Assembly (NCBI GenBank): GCA_914767715.1 | Contig: OU612066.1 | Coordinates: forward strand, 21,612,283-21,676,282 | DNA from: Membranipora membranacea | Taxonomy: Eukaryota > Bryozoa > Gymnolaemata > Cheilostomatida > Membraniporidae | Direction: 5' to 3' | DNA length: 64,000 bases | Shown: one piece after another, positions 49,191 through 62,299 of the stretch | Layout of the letters: each line of letters opens with the position of its first letter | Numbering within the stretch: the stretch's first letter is position 1 | Position numbers and translations under genes: made by a program | Notes under the pieces: model-generated | What the model saw: the letters and a program-made list of their open reading frames with translations, nothing else | Told to the model about the DNA's origin: nothing | Database searches by the model: none

Positions 49191-51458
49191 GTCAGTAGTA
49201 TGCTATGCAATACTATTCATCATTTAGTGCCAGATGTTAAACTTTTGAATACATGTATCATAATGTTGTTTACACAGGTCAAGCTCACAGTGGTCTTTCT
49301 ACCAATAAAATCTGGTGTTATAACAACAGCTTGCTGCAAGTGTGAATCCGAACAGTCTTCTCATTTTATTCTCTTGTTCGCTGCCCCATCCTAGATCAAA
49401 TTTGATCTAGTTTGTTAGCGGTTGAGTTTTCCCCCTCCATTGACATGACTCTGTCACTGGCAAAGTGGACTAAACTTGATTTAGAGTCTAGACCCTTCCC
49501 TGGAAACAGTGATAAAGTTTCGACTGTAGTAAACAAAAGCCATTTCGATTCTAAGGAGGTTATGGATGGTGATGTGTGCCTCCCGCGAATCTTTTACACC
49601 CTTTGGCAAGGTAACATACCTTTGGGAGGCAAGACAGGCTCGACTTGATATTTTAGTTCTAGGTATTGTTAAAGCAATATTATTATGTTGATCGTTGGCT
49701 CATGTTTTAGGGCTCCACCAGGTAACACAACATCACACAAGAGAAATGGCTGTCTCCGTAGCAGAAGATACAACCCACCTGGTAACATGTGGTAACTGCC
49801 TTGAAGAGGAGGGGTTTATCCATAACCCTATGTTTTTACCCTGTACTCATGTCTGCTGTGAGACTTGTCTGAGGAGGCAACTCAAGAAGACTGATGTAAT
49901 CGAATGCAGAGTTTGTCAGTAAGTAACAGGGTCATTGAGCATCTTATATAACAGATTCCTACAAAAACAACGGTCCAATAACGCTCTGATTTAGATTCAT
50001 TTTAACAACAAATTCATCTTAGGAAGCTTTATAACTAACCCTATGGGTCTGTAGCTAACTGTAAAACATTCTTTCGCCTAGTTTCGCTCTGCCCAAGATG
50101 GTTGGCCTTGTAGTGTTTGTGGGATTAATGTCGGGATAGTTGAGGTGGGTGGTCTGGAGGGATAATGGTGGTGGATTGAGTGGCTTGATGGTCTAAGTGT
50201 GATCGGTGGCAGGATTGCGTTGGGCAGATGGGTAAGAGATGGTAATTCTTATAATATCCTCAACTTGCAATTACAATATTAATCCACTAATCAATATGAT
50301 CTATGCACAAGTTGTTGTGACTTGTAGAAACAAGTTCAAAGTGGTGATAGGCAACCTTCCCTCAGCATTAGAGAATGTCCATCCAGCTACATTCTGTGAG
50401 CCTTGTGAGAAAAGTGGAAAACTCAAGATGACCGCCAACACTTACTGTCTCAACTGTGAACATAAGTTCTGTGCTGCTCATCAGAAGGTAAATACTAATC
50501 GAGAACCTGTGGCTGTGTGTCTGTTAGGCAATTCTGAGAAGTAATCTTGTAATTTGAACGGCATTATAAGCGAGAGCTATGCTGTGTTTTTATATAATAA
50601 ACAGTGTAAGCTGTATAATTCGAATCCTGTTAATATGAAATTCCTGACAATTCAGACACCAGAGGTTGGTCCCAGCTCAGCCAATGGTTTGTACACCCTG
50701 TTAATTCTAAGTTGTAATTGTGATTCGAAGTTGTGCTCTCTGACCAAAGTAGAAAGTAACTCCATTTTCAGAGATTCGCTTTCACCAAATCAGACAAAGG
50801 AAGTGATCATGATTTTGGATTTAGCACTCGTTAACAAAGCTGTCCACCCTGCTTACCCACTTCAGCGGTTACTACTGTTCACTCAGTCATCAGTGTTCTA
50901 TTTCTGTTATAACTTGCATAGCACAACACTCCAAAAAAAAAAAATTTCTTCATGTCGAGAAGAAAGTCTGTTTTACAAATACGCAACACATGCGTTGAAC
51001 ATTCCCGCGAGCTGGCATTTTAGTAATTAGAACAATTCATAATTAGAAACAATTTTTCGGGTCCGCTGGAGTCTGAATGAAGGGACTTATACTGTGATAA
51101 ATAAATAACTCTGGTGATAGCTAAGTGTAAAGGGAGGAAGAAACCTTCACTATATGTAATAAATATTTGAATACTTGTGTCATTACAGCTTCACGTTGAG
51201 CTAAACTGGCATCATGAGACTCAGAATATAAAGGAGTACATGAGATCGTCCTCCAAAGTAGAGCGGCAGAAGTTCTGTGAGACCCACAAAGATCAAGTTA
51301 TCTCCCTTGGCTGTTCAAAGTGCTTGAAGGTTTACTGTGTCCAATGTGTGTCTTCTGTTGAACTTTGCCAAAATGGTGAGTGACAATTCAAACATGAGAC
51401 CTGTGATATGTTAACTGTATCCCAAAAGAGTGTTTGAGACATTGCACCCTTCTGGGTT

Positions 51459-51491
51459 AGTTGTCTCCTCATTGAAACTGAGGAGGTAACT
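51459..51491. repeat. Short hairpin repeat in intron 3 of TRIM copy D
   Basis: This is the best member: AGTTGTCTCCTCA pairs with TGAGGAGGTAACT around a seven-base loop. It is in a different intron from the members at 27318 and 53280, so it is not simply a paralog of them. Confidence 0.6.
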
Positions 51492-53279
51492 CCTTGCGCA
51501 CTTATCAATCTTTGTCAGGGGTGTATTTTTATTTTGTTTGGTTTATTGCGAATTCATGGTGCAATGGACTGCTTTTGCCGTAACACTACCGAAAAATTAT
51601 CTTCCTAACAATTTTTAAATAATGAATAGGATAAATGAGAGGATTTTCAGCAAAGATTGGATTACGCTAAAAACACTTAGTAAAAGACCCTAACATCGAA
51701 ACTTAGACAAACATGACTGTGACCTAGACCTAGAGTGTTTTATCCTCTATCCCAACCATTCTTTACAGACCAAGGCGAAGTCTGGTTCTTACTAAAAAAG
51801 CAAATTGGAACTTCTTTACCGAAAGAAATTGTCCAAACCCACTGTAGAAATCCAGTTTGTAGCTCAGCACTGAACAGTAGAAGGATGACAAGACAGGCAG
51901 AAGTGTTTAAGTACTCTTGACCTTAATTTCCCAGAATTCTTCCCCAATCACCAAAACACTGTATAGGAGTGAGCAATCCACCACATTATTGCTTTTTGAG
52001 CAAATACATTTTGTTTCTATACTTCCTCTAGGCTCTAACCACAAGCTCATGTCTCTAAAAGAGCTCTCAGCTGAGGTGAAGAGATTACTGGAGCCTAAGA
52101 AGAAGGAATGTGAGGAGTTGTTTGATAGATGGTCAGCTGTGATGAAGGAGGCAGCGATCACTCTGTCTAACTGGGATACAGAAACTGAGGAAGGAGTCAA
52201 AATTATTGATGACACTGAGGAGAAACAGGTTGGGTGACCACTGTCATATTAAGGAAATAATACAGACTGATTATTTCTTGATTCAACATAAGTAGGTATT
52301 GCAAGAGAATACAAAATGTTATAGATGAATTGGTGAGGTAGCAAAGTTTTACCAACTAATTCAACTGAGTTACGCTTCAGGTTATTTTATAGCTCAAACT
52401 TCAAAGTTGAAAAGCATCGAGGCATATAAACTGAATTGGCTTGACCATGGACTTTATCAGCTCTCAGTTCCTTTGGGGCTTAAATACACATAATCTCAGT
52501 TTTAGTGAAGTTCTGTGGTCAACAAAATAGGCTGTGAACCTCATTAGTTTGTGTTTATATTTATAGATAAAAGATATCAGAGAGAAATATGGAAAGTTGA
52601 AGGAGGAGTATATCACAAACAGAAGCAGCACAAAAGATAAGCTGACAGAATACATAGAGAAGGATGCTGGACTGAAACTCACTGAGTTTCATGAACAGAT
52701 CAAAATTTTCCAGTCGGATGTATCCAGACTACACTGTGTAAGTGATTTAAATTTTCAGGTTGCGGAACAATCACTAATAAAGCCAAATGACGTTAGGTCA
52801 TTACTTAAAGTGTCAGTCCGTTTAAATTAGTGGATATATAACCCCAGTAAATCGAATATTGTGAGTTCATAGGGCAAATAAAAATCATGAAAAAATAAAA
52901 ATTGTGGAAAATAGCATTTTAGTGTTTTTAAATATTTTATCAAGGATCATAATAGACCATAGTGATCAGGTGGAGGCAATAAATCACTATGAACCACTAT
53001 GATCCCAATTTTCAGACTTTGCAACGGTTTTACTGCAATAAGGTTCACAGGCTGTTTTATTTCATATGCCCTAATGACCTTTCAGCCTGAGATCTTTAAA
53101 ACCATACCAAATAGGGCCTAGTAGGACTGTCACTTTAACTTCCTAGTAAAAGACTGATTTGAATCTGTCAGTTAGCTTCTCTGACATTAGACTACGAATA
53201 TTTAATTGCTAGTCTTAGAAAGGTGTATATAATTGTTTCGAATCATTGGTGACACTGCAACTGATAAGTAATGCTTCTA

Positions 53280-53313
53280 AGTTGTCCCCTCATTGTTATT
53301 GAGGAGGTATCTT
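53280..53313. repeat. Short hairpin repeat in intron 5 of TRIM copy D
   Basis: AGTTGTCCCCTCA on the left and TGAGGAGGTATCTT on the right, with a short loop. It is at the same intron position as in copies A and C. Confidence 0.55.
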
Positions 53314-55705
53314 CCATACAGTCGCACAAATTAATGTACAGATCATGGTCTCTTGATTCCACCAAATGGGAAACTTGCATATGAGTATTCAAATATCAGA
53401 GTTATTAATTGAGAAAGTAATATCTGCTATAAGCATATTTATATTTCTCCCCTTTCTAATCTGACAGGTTGACTTGCTGCGAACAAAGAAGGAATTGGAA
53501 GCTAAATTTAGAAATATGGCTGATGATGGATTTCATGGTCTGGTGGTAGAAAACCAACAAACGATCAAAACCGTTGGTAAATAAATAATTTTATTACAGT
53601 TTACCCATCAAGTGACCTATATCGTTCATACAACGATATCACTGTGTGTTAATATACTATCCTAACAGAGAATAGGATAAATTCTGGTAAAAGGAAGGCT
53701 CATGACAAAAATATTTACTTGGATAAGTGATGATAGTTTCATATTGCTAGATTTGTTTAAACTCTCTCGGATACACACAATTGGTGAAAGATATAATATA
53801 ACTTTGTTTCAGGTTCTGACACCACAGAGATTAGCGCTGCTCTGGTACCAACAGACCACTTTGTGATCGGTGATGATCTCATGAGAAGTGGAAAACCTCC
53901 AACATCAATACGGCTGGTGAAGCGGTTGACATTAAATAACCGTTGTTACACATCATGTAGTTATAAAGGTGTGACTTATGTAAGTCTCCACAGCGGCTCA
54001 ATCAACAGAATAGATGAAGCTGGTAACAAGACAGCAGACTTTCTCAAACTTCCACACACATCATCACCATAAGAGCTCTTCAGGATCGGCTCTACATTCT
54101 TATGTACGGACATCCTTACAAGATCTTTGTCCTCGATTTAGATGGTCAACAGATCACATCCTGGGATCACACTGACCGCAGTGTTTGCTGCCACGGCAAC
54201 ATACTTTGTATTGTAAGAAACCAGATACTTGTTGCTGACGCCACCAATAAGAGAAGCAGTGTTTACGACCGCAGTGGAGGAGTGGTGAGGCAGATTTCAT
54301 GTCCTAAGATCCCGCCCGACACCTTCATATCCATGTGTTCAGCAGGAGAAGACTCTGTCATCATCAGCACAATGTCACCTGCTCAGGTCTTCAAGTACAA
54401 CATGAGCACAGATACTGTACTCTGGACTACAAGCCTCACAGCAGGACCATTCTCTGTAGCCAGCAATAATGATGTAGTACTCCTCAGTGGAGATGAATTC
54501 ACTTGCCGCAAGAGAGGTGTATGGATAGAAGTTCTAAATACAGCGACTGGTAAGAACTTTACTCATTAAATTATATTATATACATGTAAGTCTTCCATAT
54601 AACAAATAGAGTACTACAAAGTCCTGGTTAATTTAGTTACGGATTAGGGGATCAGTATTTCATCGAGGCAACCAAACCACCAGTTAAATGTACGAATTTT
54701 GTTACCTTGTTCTGTGCGGTCTAATGTATGCGTATACTTTCTTATCCTCTATTGCAGATTTCAGGTGAACACATAACATAATTTAACGATCAAGGAGTAC
54801 AGACTCAAGTGCTTGATTTATGGACAGAGAATAACAGACTGCTGGTGCCCAGTTGTCATCAGAGCTCTGTGCTGTGTTATGAACTTTTCTATGATTAATG
54901 TTTAGCTTTTAGTAACTTTATATAGGCGGCGAACTTATATATAAACTATGATTCACCCAAAACTGTTGCCCACTTGATGATGACATTTCCAATAGACAAA
55001 ATTTAGTTTTGGATATTTTGAGGTCATCGTTATCACCATAAAGCTCACCACCATCAAGGCCGATAAACGTTAGACTTTATAGAGTTCGAACCAAGTTAAT
55101 TCATTAACTGGTACAACAAACTATTGGCAGTTGATTGCATTGTTTACAAATGTGTTATGCTAACATTTCCCGCCTAGTTATTACATTCCATTTACAGTAA
55201 TTTCCAAAGCTTTTCGGCTGAAATTTGTTTCAAAAGATTTCTGTATTTACGCCTCTAATCAACAAGACCCAAATACTGACCTTAGCGGTTTGTCTCAGCA
55301 GGGAGAGGGGAATTCAATTTTTACTGGACTGAGCCCCTATTGATAGCTTCTAACCCATTTAATTTCCACCATAAGTAAGCTGTTTACTCTATGATTTATT
55401 TCCATTTCACACAAAAAATACAGATTTAAACTCATTTAATTTCAACTGCATAAGCAAGTATTTCCGGCGCCACAGTACTGTCCATCAAAGTCCACATGTT
55501 CTGATAGCATGGTACTGCAATTTTAATTAGCAGTAGGCAAAATACTGAGATGCATCGAAGTCATCAAGCCATTTTGAATCCAGCTTGAATATACATGTTA
55601 AGGCTTTCCGGCGAGTCAACCTAAACGCAAGCGCTACAGGCAGGATGGGAACATGATTACTTAACTGTACTGTATTTTTAGTAAAACACGCATTATAATA
55701 ACAAC

Positions 55706-55998
55706 ATGGCAATTCTTTGGGAACAGGACGTTTTCCTGAGCACCATGCTGATAGATACAATAAAATATTCTATGCATTGATGCCCGAACGGTGTCGACAA
55801 GAAAGGCAGTGGGTTGAAGACAGATTGACCAGCTTCCTTTCTATTGTTTCTCCAAAATGGACAAATCTTTGTATACAACCTTTGCTCTATACTGTAAGTA
55901 TCAATTGGATGGCTGATGATTCTGATATTTCTGAAGTACAACAAGAAATATGTGAGATCATGGATAAACTCACTCCGCAGACAGTTTCAATGCTTTAA
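55706..55998 (+). pseudogene. Downstream small ORF, module D, frame shifted at its start
   Basis: The ATG at 55706 is followed by one extra base relative to module C, so the conserved frame (GRFPEHHADRYNK, then ALMPERCRQERQW, DRLTSFL and DKLTPQTV) is open but not joined to it. The extra part after TSFL, with DDSDISEVQQEI, is absent from module C. The family is not recognised. Confidence 0.3.
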
Positions 55999-56039
55999 AC
56001 AGGGTTAATAACTCATACTCAGGATCCTTAGTGTCATGA

Positions 56040-58000
56040 GCTAGTTTTAGATTATGAAGTACATGATGTGAATGCTGATGTCAGCATTGTAAGTATAGCA
56101 AGACCCGCAGGCAGCCAGAATTGTTGACAGACATCAGTTCACGTTCCATAAGTATAACCTAATAGTAGATTTGAACCGTATTCTTTGCAAGCATGAATAT
56201 GTGTCGGGTAAAACGACCCTTACACGCAACAGACTGAAACATCTATTGCCCACTCAGATGGTCTCTGGAAAGCAATAAATAAAAGCCTTCACTGGTAAAT
56301 ATTTTGCTTGTTGTGCAATAGAGAGTTGTCTCCTCATTGATTATTTTGAGACAGCTCTAAACAGGATATGTATGATCGGCCATTTTAGAACTTATGCAGA
56401 CAACATGCCATTTGATTCCATCTGCATAAGCTGATTTCTTTTAGAATTGTTTAATTATTTAAACAATTGTCTGTACGTATCAATCAATAAGTGAGAACAT
56501 GAAAATAGCTGCAACCAATTAACTAACCTTCATTACTAAAGCTTCTGGTACTGAACTCTACTTGGGTCTTGGAGAGTGATGTTTGTCATAAAAAATTGCC
56601 CTGCTATTATTGTTAATTAAAATTATTATCATGGGAATGCTCTAATCAGTTTCAAATTGTATAATTTATACCTCGCTTAATTAGTAATGTCCCAGCACAG
56701 ACAGCAGGTCACTGACAGTTGATTTGATGAGTTGCAGCCTTGTGTGTGTGGTTTGTGTTTGTTTTGGTGAAGATGTGAAGCTGTGCATGAACCAAGTTAT
56801 CGCAGCTGCGCAGCTTCTGTACCCGCCAAATGCGTTGCTCAGATGAGTCACTGCTCTCTCATTGGTCAGAATATTATATTCTGACCAAGGCGGGGAGGGT
56901 GTGGGTGTGTCCAAACGCCGGGCTTTTGATTGGCTTGTCCAGCTCAAGGTCAAACTCTGTATGTACCGTAAGCGTAATTGCTCACTTGTAAGACACCCCC
57001 CTTGGGAAAAGTAAAAACGCTCCAGTTATAAAGCACCCATTTGAAAAAAAATCTGACCTAGCTGGGATTAGAACCCACAACATTCTTAATAAACAGTGAT
57101 TACCAGGCAGACGCTCTATACACTGAGATATTCAGCCTGGCTTGCATGGAGTTAGATTGACGGATATCCGTGGTCCGTGATATACGCCACTGGAAGGAAG
57201 TATACATAGTAGTAATTAAATTGGAGTTTAGATAAAATAATTGACTTTTGTTGAATGCACTCAGTGGTGATCAGTAAGCATTCAATACCTATCTCATTTT
57301 CATAGCTATCTATTGTTGCAGATTAAATTGACAGATGTGTTTTTTTCTGCTGAAATTGATAGAAACATCTTTACTCACTTCGTTGTGAATAATTTGGTCC
57401 AATGTTGTTCCTCGTAACAAAATATCTAATTTGATGAACAACAAAGTTATCCTCTTCTGCTTTTTCAAAGTATAGGAGGACAATTCCTATCCTAATAACA
57501 GCAGCGAGTTTGGGACTATAGGCATCTGGGGTTACAAGCATGTACATTGGCAATGTATACATGCTTGTCACGCCAGATGCCCATGTTTGGGACATAGGAG
57601 CCGGGAGTTTGCTCCGACTCGGTGATTAGTAACACTAACACGACCAGGGTTAAAGTGATCTTGGCGAATTGAGTGACTACGCACAATAATGCTCATAGTC
57701 AAATGATTATTGCAAATACTCTGTTTATGTGATCTTTGAAGTGTTTGAGTGATAAGGTGATTCTTGCAATTATTATATCCAAGCAGATATCAAAATATTT
57801 AAATTAAGGTATAGGTTCAGCGAAGAGTCTTTAGGCTTAATCCGAATCCGATCCGAGGCTGAATTTATGTAATATTTTTCTGGATTGTGAACAGACAATT
57901 CTCATTTATACATATTTTAACTGAACATAACAAAATCTCATTTATATAGCCGATTTTGGAGATTATAAACTGTTTTTTTTTCGCCATTTTTAATCCTGCT
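56040..58000. other. Module D flank, then unique sequence; no gene
   Basis: 56220-56700 aligns with modules A and C. From 56700 to about 57990 no paralog is seen in the window apart from the SINE-like piece at 57057-57140. An AGAATATTATATTCTGA palindrome lies at 56869. Confidence 0.4.
57057..57140 (-). mobile_element. tRNA-derived SINE head, minus strand
   Basis: Read on the minus strand it has an A-box-like TATCTCAGTGTATAGAGCG and a B box GGTTCTAATCC about 50 bases on. Only the head is recognised. Confidence 0.5.
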
Positions 58001-59047
58001 TGGGTGGTCAGCTGACTAGAAAACTATTTGATACCGCAATCAGTTCGAGACGAGATTGCCAAATACCCAGCTTATGTGATGGTGTATGCACATCATATCA
58101 TAGATATTGTCCAGCTTCCTCGTGTAATGATTGGTACAATACAATAAGAAACAAACTAGGCCATACAATGTAGTTCTTATCCACAACAATAAAGTTTAAT
58201 ACAAAGTACTCTGAGTTAGTCATTTTGTTATGATTGAGAATCCCTCTATTTTTCAGGAAAAATCTGAAGCAGAAGGATATATATCTAATCATATATAACT
58301 TGGGAGGCCTCTGTCTGACCTGTAGGGAATTCAAAACAGAAGCACGGATTACGAGATTCATCATGATGACTTTACTCAAAATTATACAAAATATTAGGAT
58401 CAAAGAAAGGTGTTTCAGCTTGTCGGGAATCATTTCTAATCACGGATTATACGTCAGCTCCAGTATTGATTATTCATCAAGATACTACAGTTATACTGCT
58501 AACTATAATAGCAGTTTATGAATATCAGACGTACTCAGTTAGTACATGATAAAACATGAGCTCTATATGACTCTCGTCTCCCAAAGATATGAAACAAAAA
58601 TCAGGATATTAATGATGTATAAGATCAGTCCAGAATTATTTCTACTCTTGGATTATGTGGCTGCTCCTGTATGGATTATTCTTCAAGATTTTTCAGACCT
58701 CTATGTCAGTACACCCGCACATATATGGTGAGTTTTGGTTTCGACCTCTCCTACTTTCAATACAAAATAAGTTTTAATTAGCTTTCTATAATTTTTTTGT
58801 ATTGGAACAGTAAAACACATGCAACAAAATGACTGAAGCTGCAAAATGCAATAAACAGGGTACGAATCTCACCAATAATGCATTGAAATATTGAAAACAA
58901 AATTGGAATCAACACAGCATGAAGATATGTATAATGGAAAGACGCTATGAATATTTCATAAGAAAACTACACAAAAACTGGACCATGAACATAAAATAGC
59001 CTGTGAGCCAGTATGAGTGTAAGCATAAAAATATATATAGGGAGACA

Positions 59048-62000
59048 CTATGAGATAATCCTGCGTATAATGTTTTTCACAAAACTCTTGACAATCTTAA
59101 AACATTTGGTAACTCTTCTCTTTATACCATGCTGAGCTCTGCACCTAGCCGATAACTTGTTAGTAGCCTGAGAGCGTTTCTCACAGAGTCCTAATTTATC
59201 ACTAGCTGTATCACACGGAATATGAGAGCTTTCATGCTGCACACATGTACCTGGTTCAGGTTTTATTTCGTCGTCTGTTACGCTTATCATCTCTACTGAA
59301 TCTGAAAGGTGAAGCATTTGTCAAAGTTTGCCCTCAATCACAAATGATTTTACTGTGTAGTTGAGAATTTCTGCTTTCAAGCTTTTCTCAATTATTGTTC
59401 TTAGTTACAATAAAATAGCTTACAGGTAAATAAACTACAGAACTATATAGTGAATTGTGAGTAGATAACTCGAAATTTGTACAGCCTATTGTATTGTATA
59501 TATTTGTTTGTTTAAAGAGGTTTTTTAGAAAGTTTACAGATAACAGAGTAGTTAAAAAGTAACTTTTTTGAATCCACAGATATAATATATAAAAGTGATG
59601 CAATATTGTGAATGGCACTTGAGTGAGTTGGGGAAGTGTATTTTACACAACCATGCAAAAATCTTTATTCATTCAAAAGGATTTAAGCTAATTATGAAGG
59701 CCTTCTACTTTCCCAGCCCCATATCAATCCTTGACCCATTTTAGTATGTAAGTTTATTGATTTCATTACCACCGCTTTAAAGTTCGACACACCCAATCTA
59801 GTGATCGTTATGTTTTCAGAGTTCATGATTTAAGCTTAATAATGGACAGCTAGTTTCATTAGAATTTACCAGATCTCATCAAATATGTATAAGTTTCTCA
59901 CTCACCCTGAGGAACTGCAAGGGTATTATTCTGTTGCTCCTGTTTTTCACTCTCCGACCCATCTTCAGAATATACAATATCAGCTCTGAAAAATTGAAAT
60001 AGGCTAGTTGAACATCACTGTCTTCATTTGTTGTGGGCAGAGATATCTCGTGATACTGAAGTTTCTCCCTTTTCAGATTTTCAATGTATGTATATTTCAC
60101 AGGCTTTAGAAATTGGGTGGTGGCTTCATAGGCATTAATTACTATGAAAATGAGGATATTGATGGTACCACTGTTTGCCACAGATCCTTTTTTGTGGTCA
60201 GCTCTACAGATCAGAATTACATATCAAATAGGGGAACTAAGTGTATCATAGCCTGGATTCTCTCATGAGATAAGGCAACCATAACATTATTTTTAGTGTT
60301 GTCCATTTAACTGTATTGAGGTTTCTCTCGGTTTGAAAGTGGTTGACAATGTGCCAAATTGTTTTCCAAAATATTCATTGAAACTTACACAAAATGGTCA
60401 TTTGAGATGGTCTGATAGAATAGTGTCGAGAGTGAAGTCTCTTGTTTTTCCAGCTGTGTCAGTTCATTGGCGAACTCCAGGAGACTTAGATTCAGAGGAG
60501 TTTCCAATTCCTCCTCAGGATAATTAAAGCTGTCTTCATACAGAGATGACCTATTCGTTAAATCATTCTCGAAGCTCAGCCAAATAGATGTATCAAATAC
60601 CCCAGGACTACAAAATATCACAAAAATAACCAAATTATATAGTGATCAAGAGCAGACAAATCAGTTGTCTATTTGTTATCAGTTCCCATATATCCATGTG
60701 TGTCTTTTTGCTATTTGGATGGATTCGATTTGGGCTCATGTTTGGAGAGATATGTCTATCAGTGACAGCCAAATTATATCACTGATTTGACGCTTAGTCA
60801 GCTCACATCATACTATCAAAAATAGTATGATATAAAGAATATAATTAACACATAATAAATGAATAGATACAAGTAAATAATAATACACTATAAAATACTC
60901 ACATTATATCATGTGCCATATTTTGATAGGTCGGGATTTGCAACGACGAGACATCATTTATTAAAAGCGAATCTTCTTCTAACTGGTTGAGGCTGTCGGT
61001 GAGCCGTGTAGTAAATGATGGGTCTGTAGAGAAGGAAAACTCATTGACTAAGACGTCTGTGAGATCTGAGAATATAGAATATAAGAATTAATATGTAAAA
61101 TACCATGTATAATTATGTAAGGTTGAACTAATGTGCTAAACATCATATTTCACTATCGATGCCAAATTTTAAGTTGGAGCACCTCAATCCTCTTTCTATC
61201 AGGTTGGGTTCCCTCTGCATTTGCTTTATGAGAAGCTATACATCTAATTCAGTTCTATTTTTCAATGCTTGCATGGTTCATTTGCTTCTATTCAATTGTG
61301 CTATTTGCAATCATAGGATGCTTCAGCGTTGAAAGGTAGCAAAACTTTCAACACAGAAGCATAGCAGTGGTTAGATAACTCCCAAACAACAATAAAGTCC
61401 CTCAGCACAATGAACTAAAGTTCATTGCTCAGATTAGGATATTTACCATCAGAGAATTCACACATCTGATCTTCATCCAAGAAACTTCTCTCCTCCGACC
61501 CGTATCCTGCATCTGACTCTGAAAATCAAATGTGTTTTAATAAGTTTCTAAAAAGAATTAGTTATTATAGTTATATGGTTCGACTTTTTTGTATCGATGG
61601 TGATAAATCGTGTCTGAGCTTCTATCAATGACAACAGAACAGCTGTTTTGGTATAGGATTTTGCCCCACGTTGATACTGTTCAATGACAAAATCAGGTGC
61701 TTCAATGAATCATATCATCATCATGACAATAATGTGTTCTTCAAATTAAGACTCACCTTTCTGGCTTTTGCATGAAGATGCATCCTCTAAATCACTCACA
61801 TCCCGCTGCTGGCCCTTATGATCATCATTGATATCACTCAACAACCTCAGGCTAACTACCTCACTACTACAATGGATGAAATGCATGTTATGTGATTTAC
61901 CTCATAGATTAACCTAGTATTACCATTACTAGTCCACTACTTACTCATTGTGCCGGTGCGCTCCCAGAAGGCAGCGATTGCATCATCTTTAATAGCGTAA

Positions 62001-62299
62001 CGCCGCTGATGACACATCATCAATGAGAAAAACATGATGGACTTTTTTGGAGTTCACAGTCATGGCATAGGTCATTTTTTTATATGTGCATTGATGAATA
62101 AACTAAATATTTTAAGCTTTTCCCCTAGCCCAAACAAAATCAGCCGAATCCGAGTAATTCATGACAATAGCAAAAGACTTAAAACTTTGCCTATCATCAA
62201 TTAAAATAACAGCTGTAATGAGAATAATAAGTAAACTTACATGGCAGTACTGTACATTTCTTCTTGTTGATAATATTCGTTATAGTAAGACATGTTCAT
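59048..62299 (-). CDS. Orphan gene, copy 1: intact seven-exon gene, 317 aa, function unknown
   Basis: Exons on the minus strand: 62299-62241, 61863-61757, 61518-61447, 61065-60903, 60607-60389, 59985-59906 and 59301-59048. They sum to 954 bases including TAG. Every junction keeps phase, and all donors are GTRAGT-like or GTAAAT. Two in-frame ATGs start exon 1 (MNMSYYNEYYQQEEM); the first is used here. The protein is acidic and Ser/Asp/Glu-rich over about 230 residues (for example SDAGYGSEERSFLDEDQM, and YPEEELETPLNLSLLEFANEL). It ends in a strongly basic, amphipathic tail (GIKRRVTKCFKIVKSFVKN, then IIRRIIS). No signal peptide, zinc site or known domain is visible. It points toward the TRIM gene of its module. 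Paralogs at 36311 and 9133 are broken. The acidic body and basic tail suggest a regulatory or membrane/nucleic-acid-binding role, but that is only a guess. Confidence 0.8.

Larger units (their letters stand above)
49710..54898 (+). pseudogene. TRIM-like protein, copy D: complete exon set with frameshift and premature stop
   Basis: The eight coding exons match copy C: 49746-49918, 50328-50487, 51189-51375, 52032-52228, 52567-52737, 53468-53576, 53813-54549 and 54765-54898. The RING (all eight ligands), both B-boxes and the coiled coil are intact. The propeller exon lacks one base near 54052 relative to copies A and C, so the frame stops at about 54072. The last exon has TAA in place of GAA, six codons in. 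The poly(A) hexamer reads AATAGA. The donor after 52228 is a weak GTTGGG. A protein with RING, B-boxes and coiled coil but no propeller could still be made, so the copy may be dead or may act as a truncated partner. That is inference. Confidence 0.8.

Noticed and set aside
50554-51030. 158-codon frame in TRIM copy D intron
   Set aside because: It sits in the intron between the two B-box exons, has no domain, and is not kept in copy C.
58546-58731. 61-codon frame in the shared block of module D
   Set aside because: The aligned block in module C has stops in this frame.
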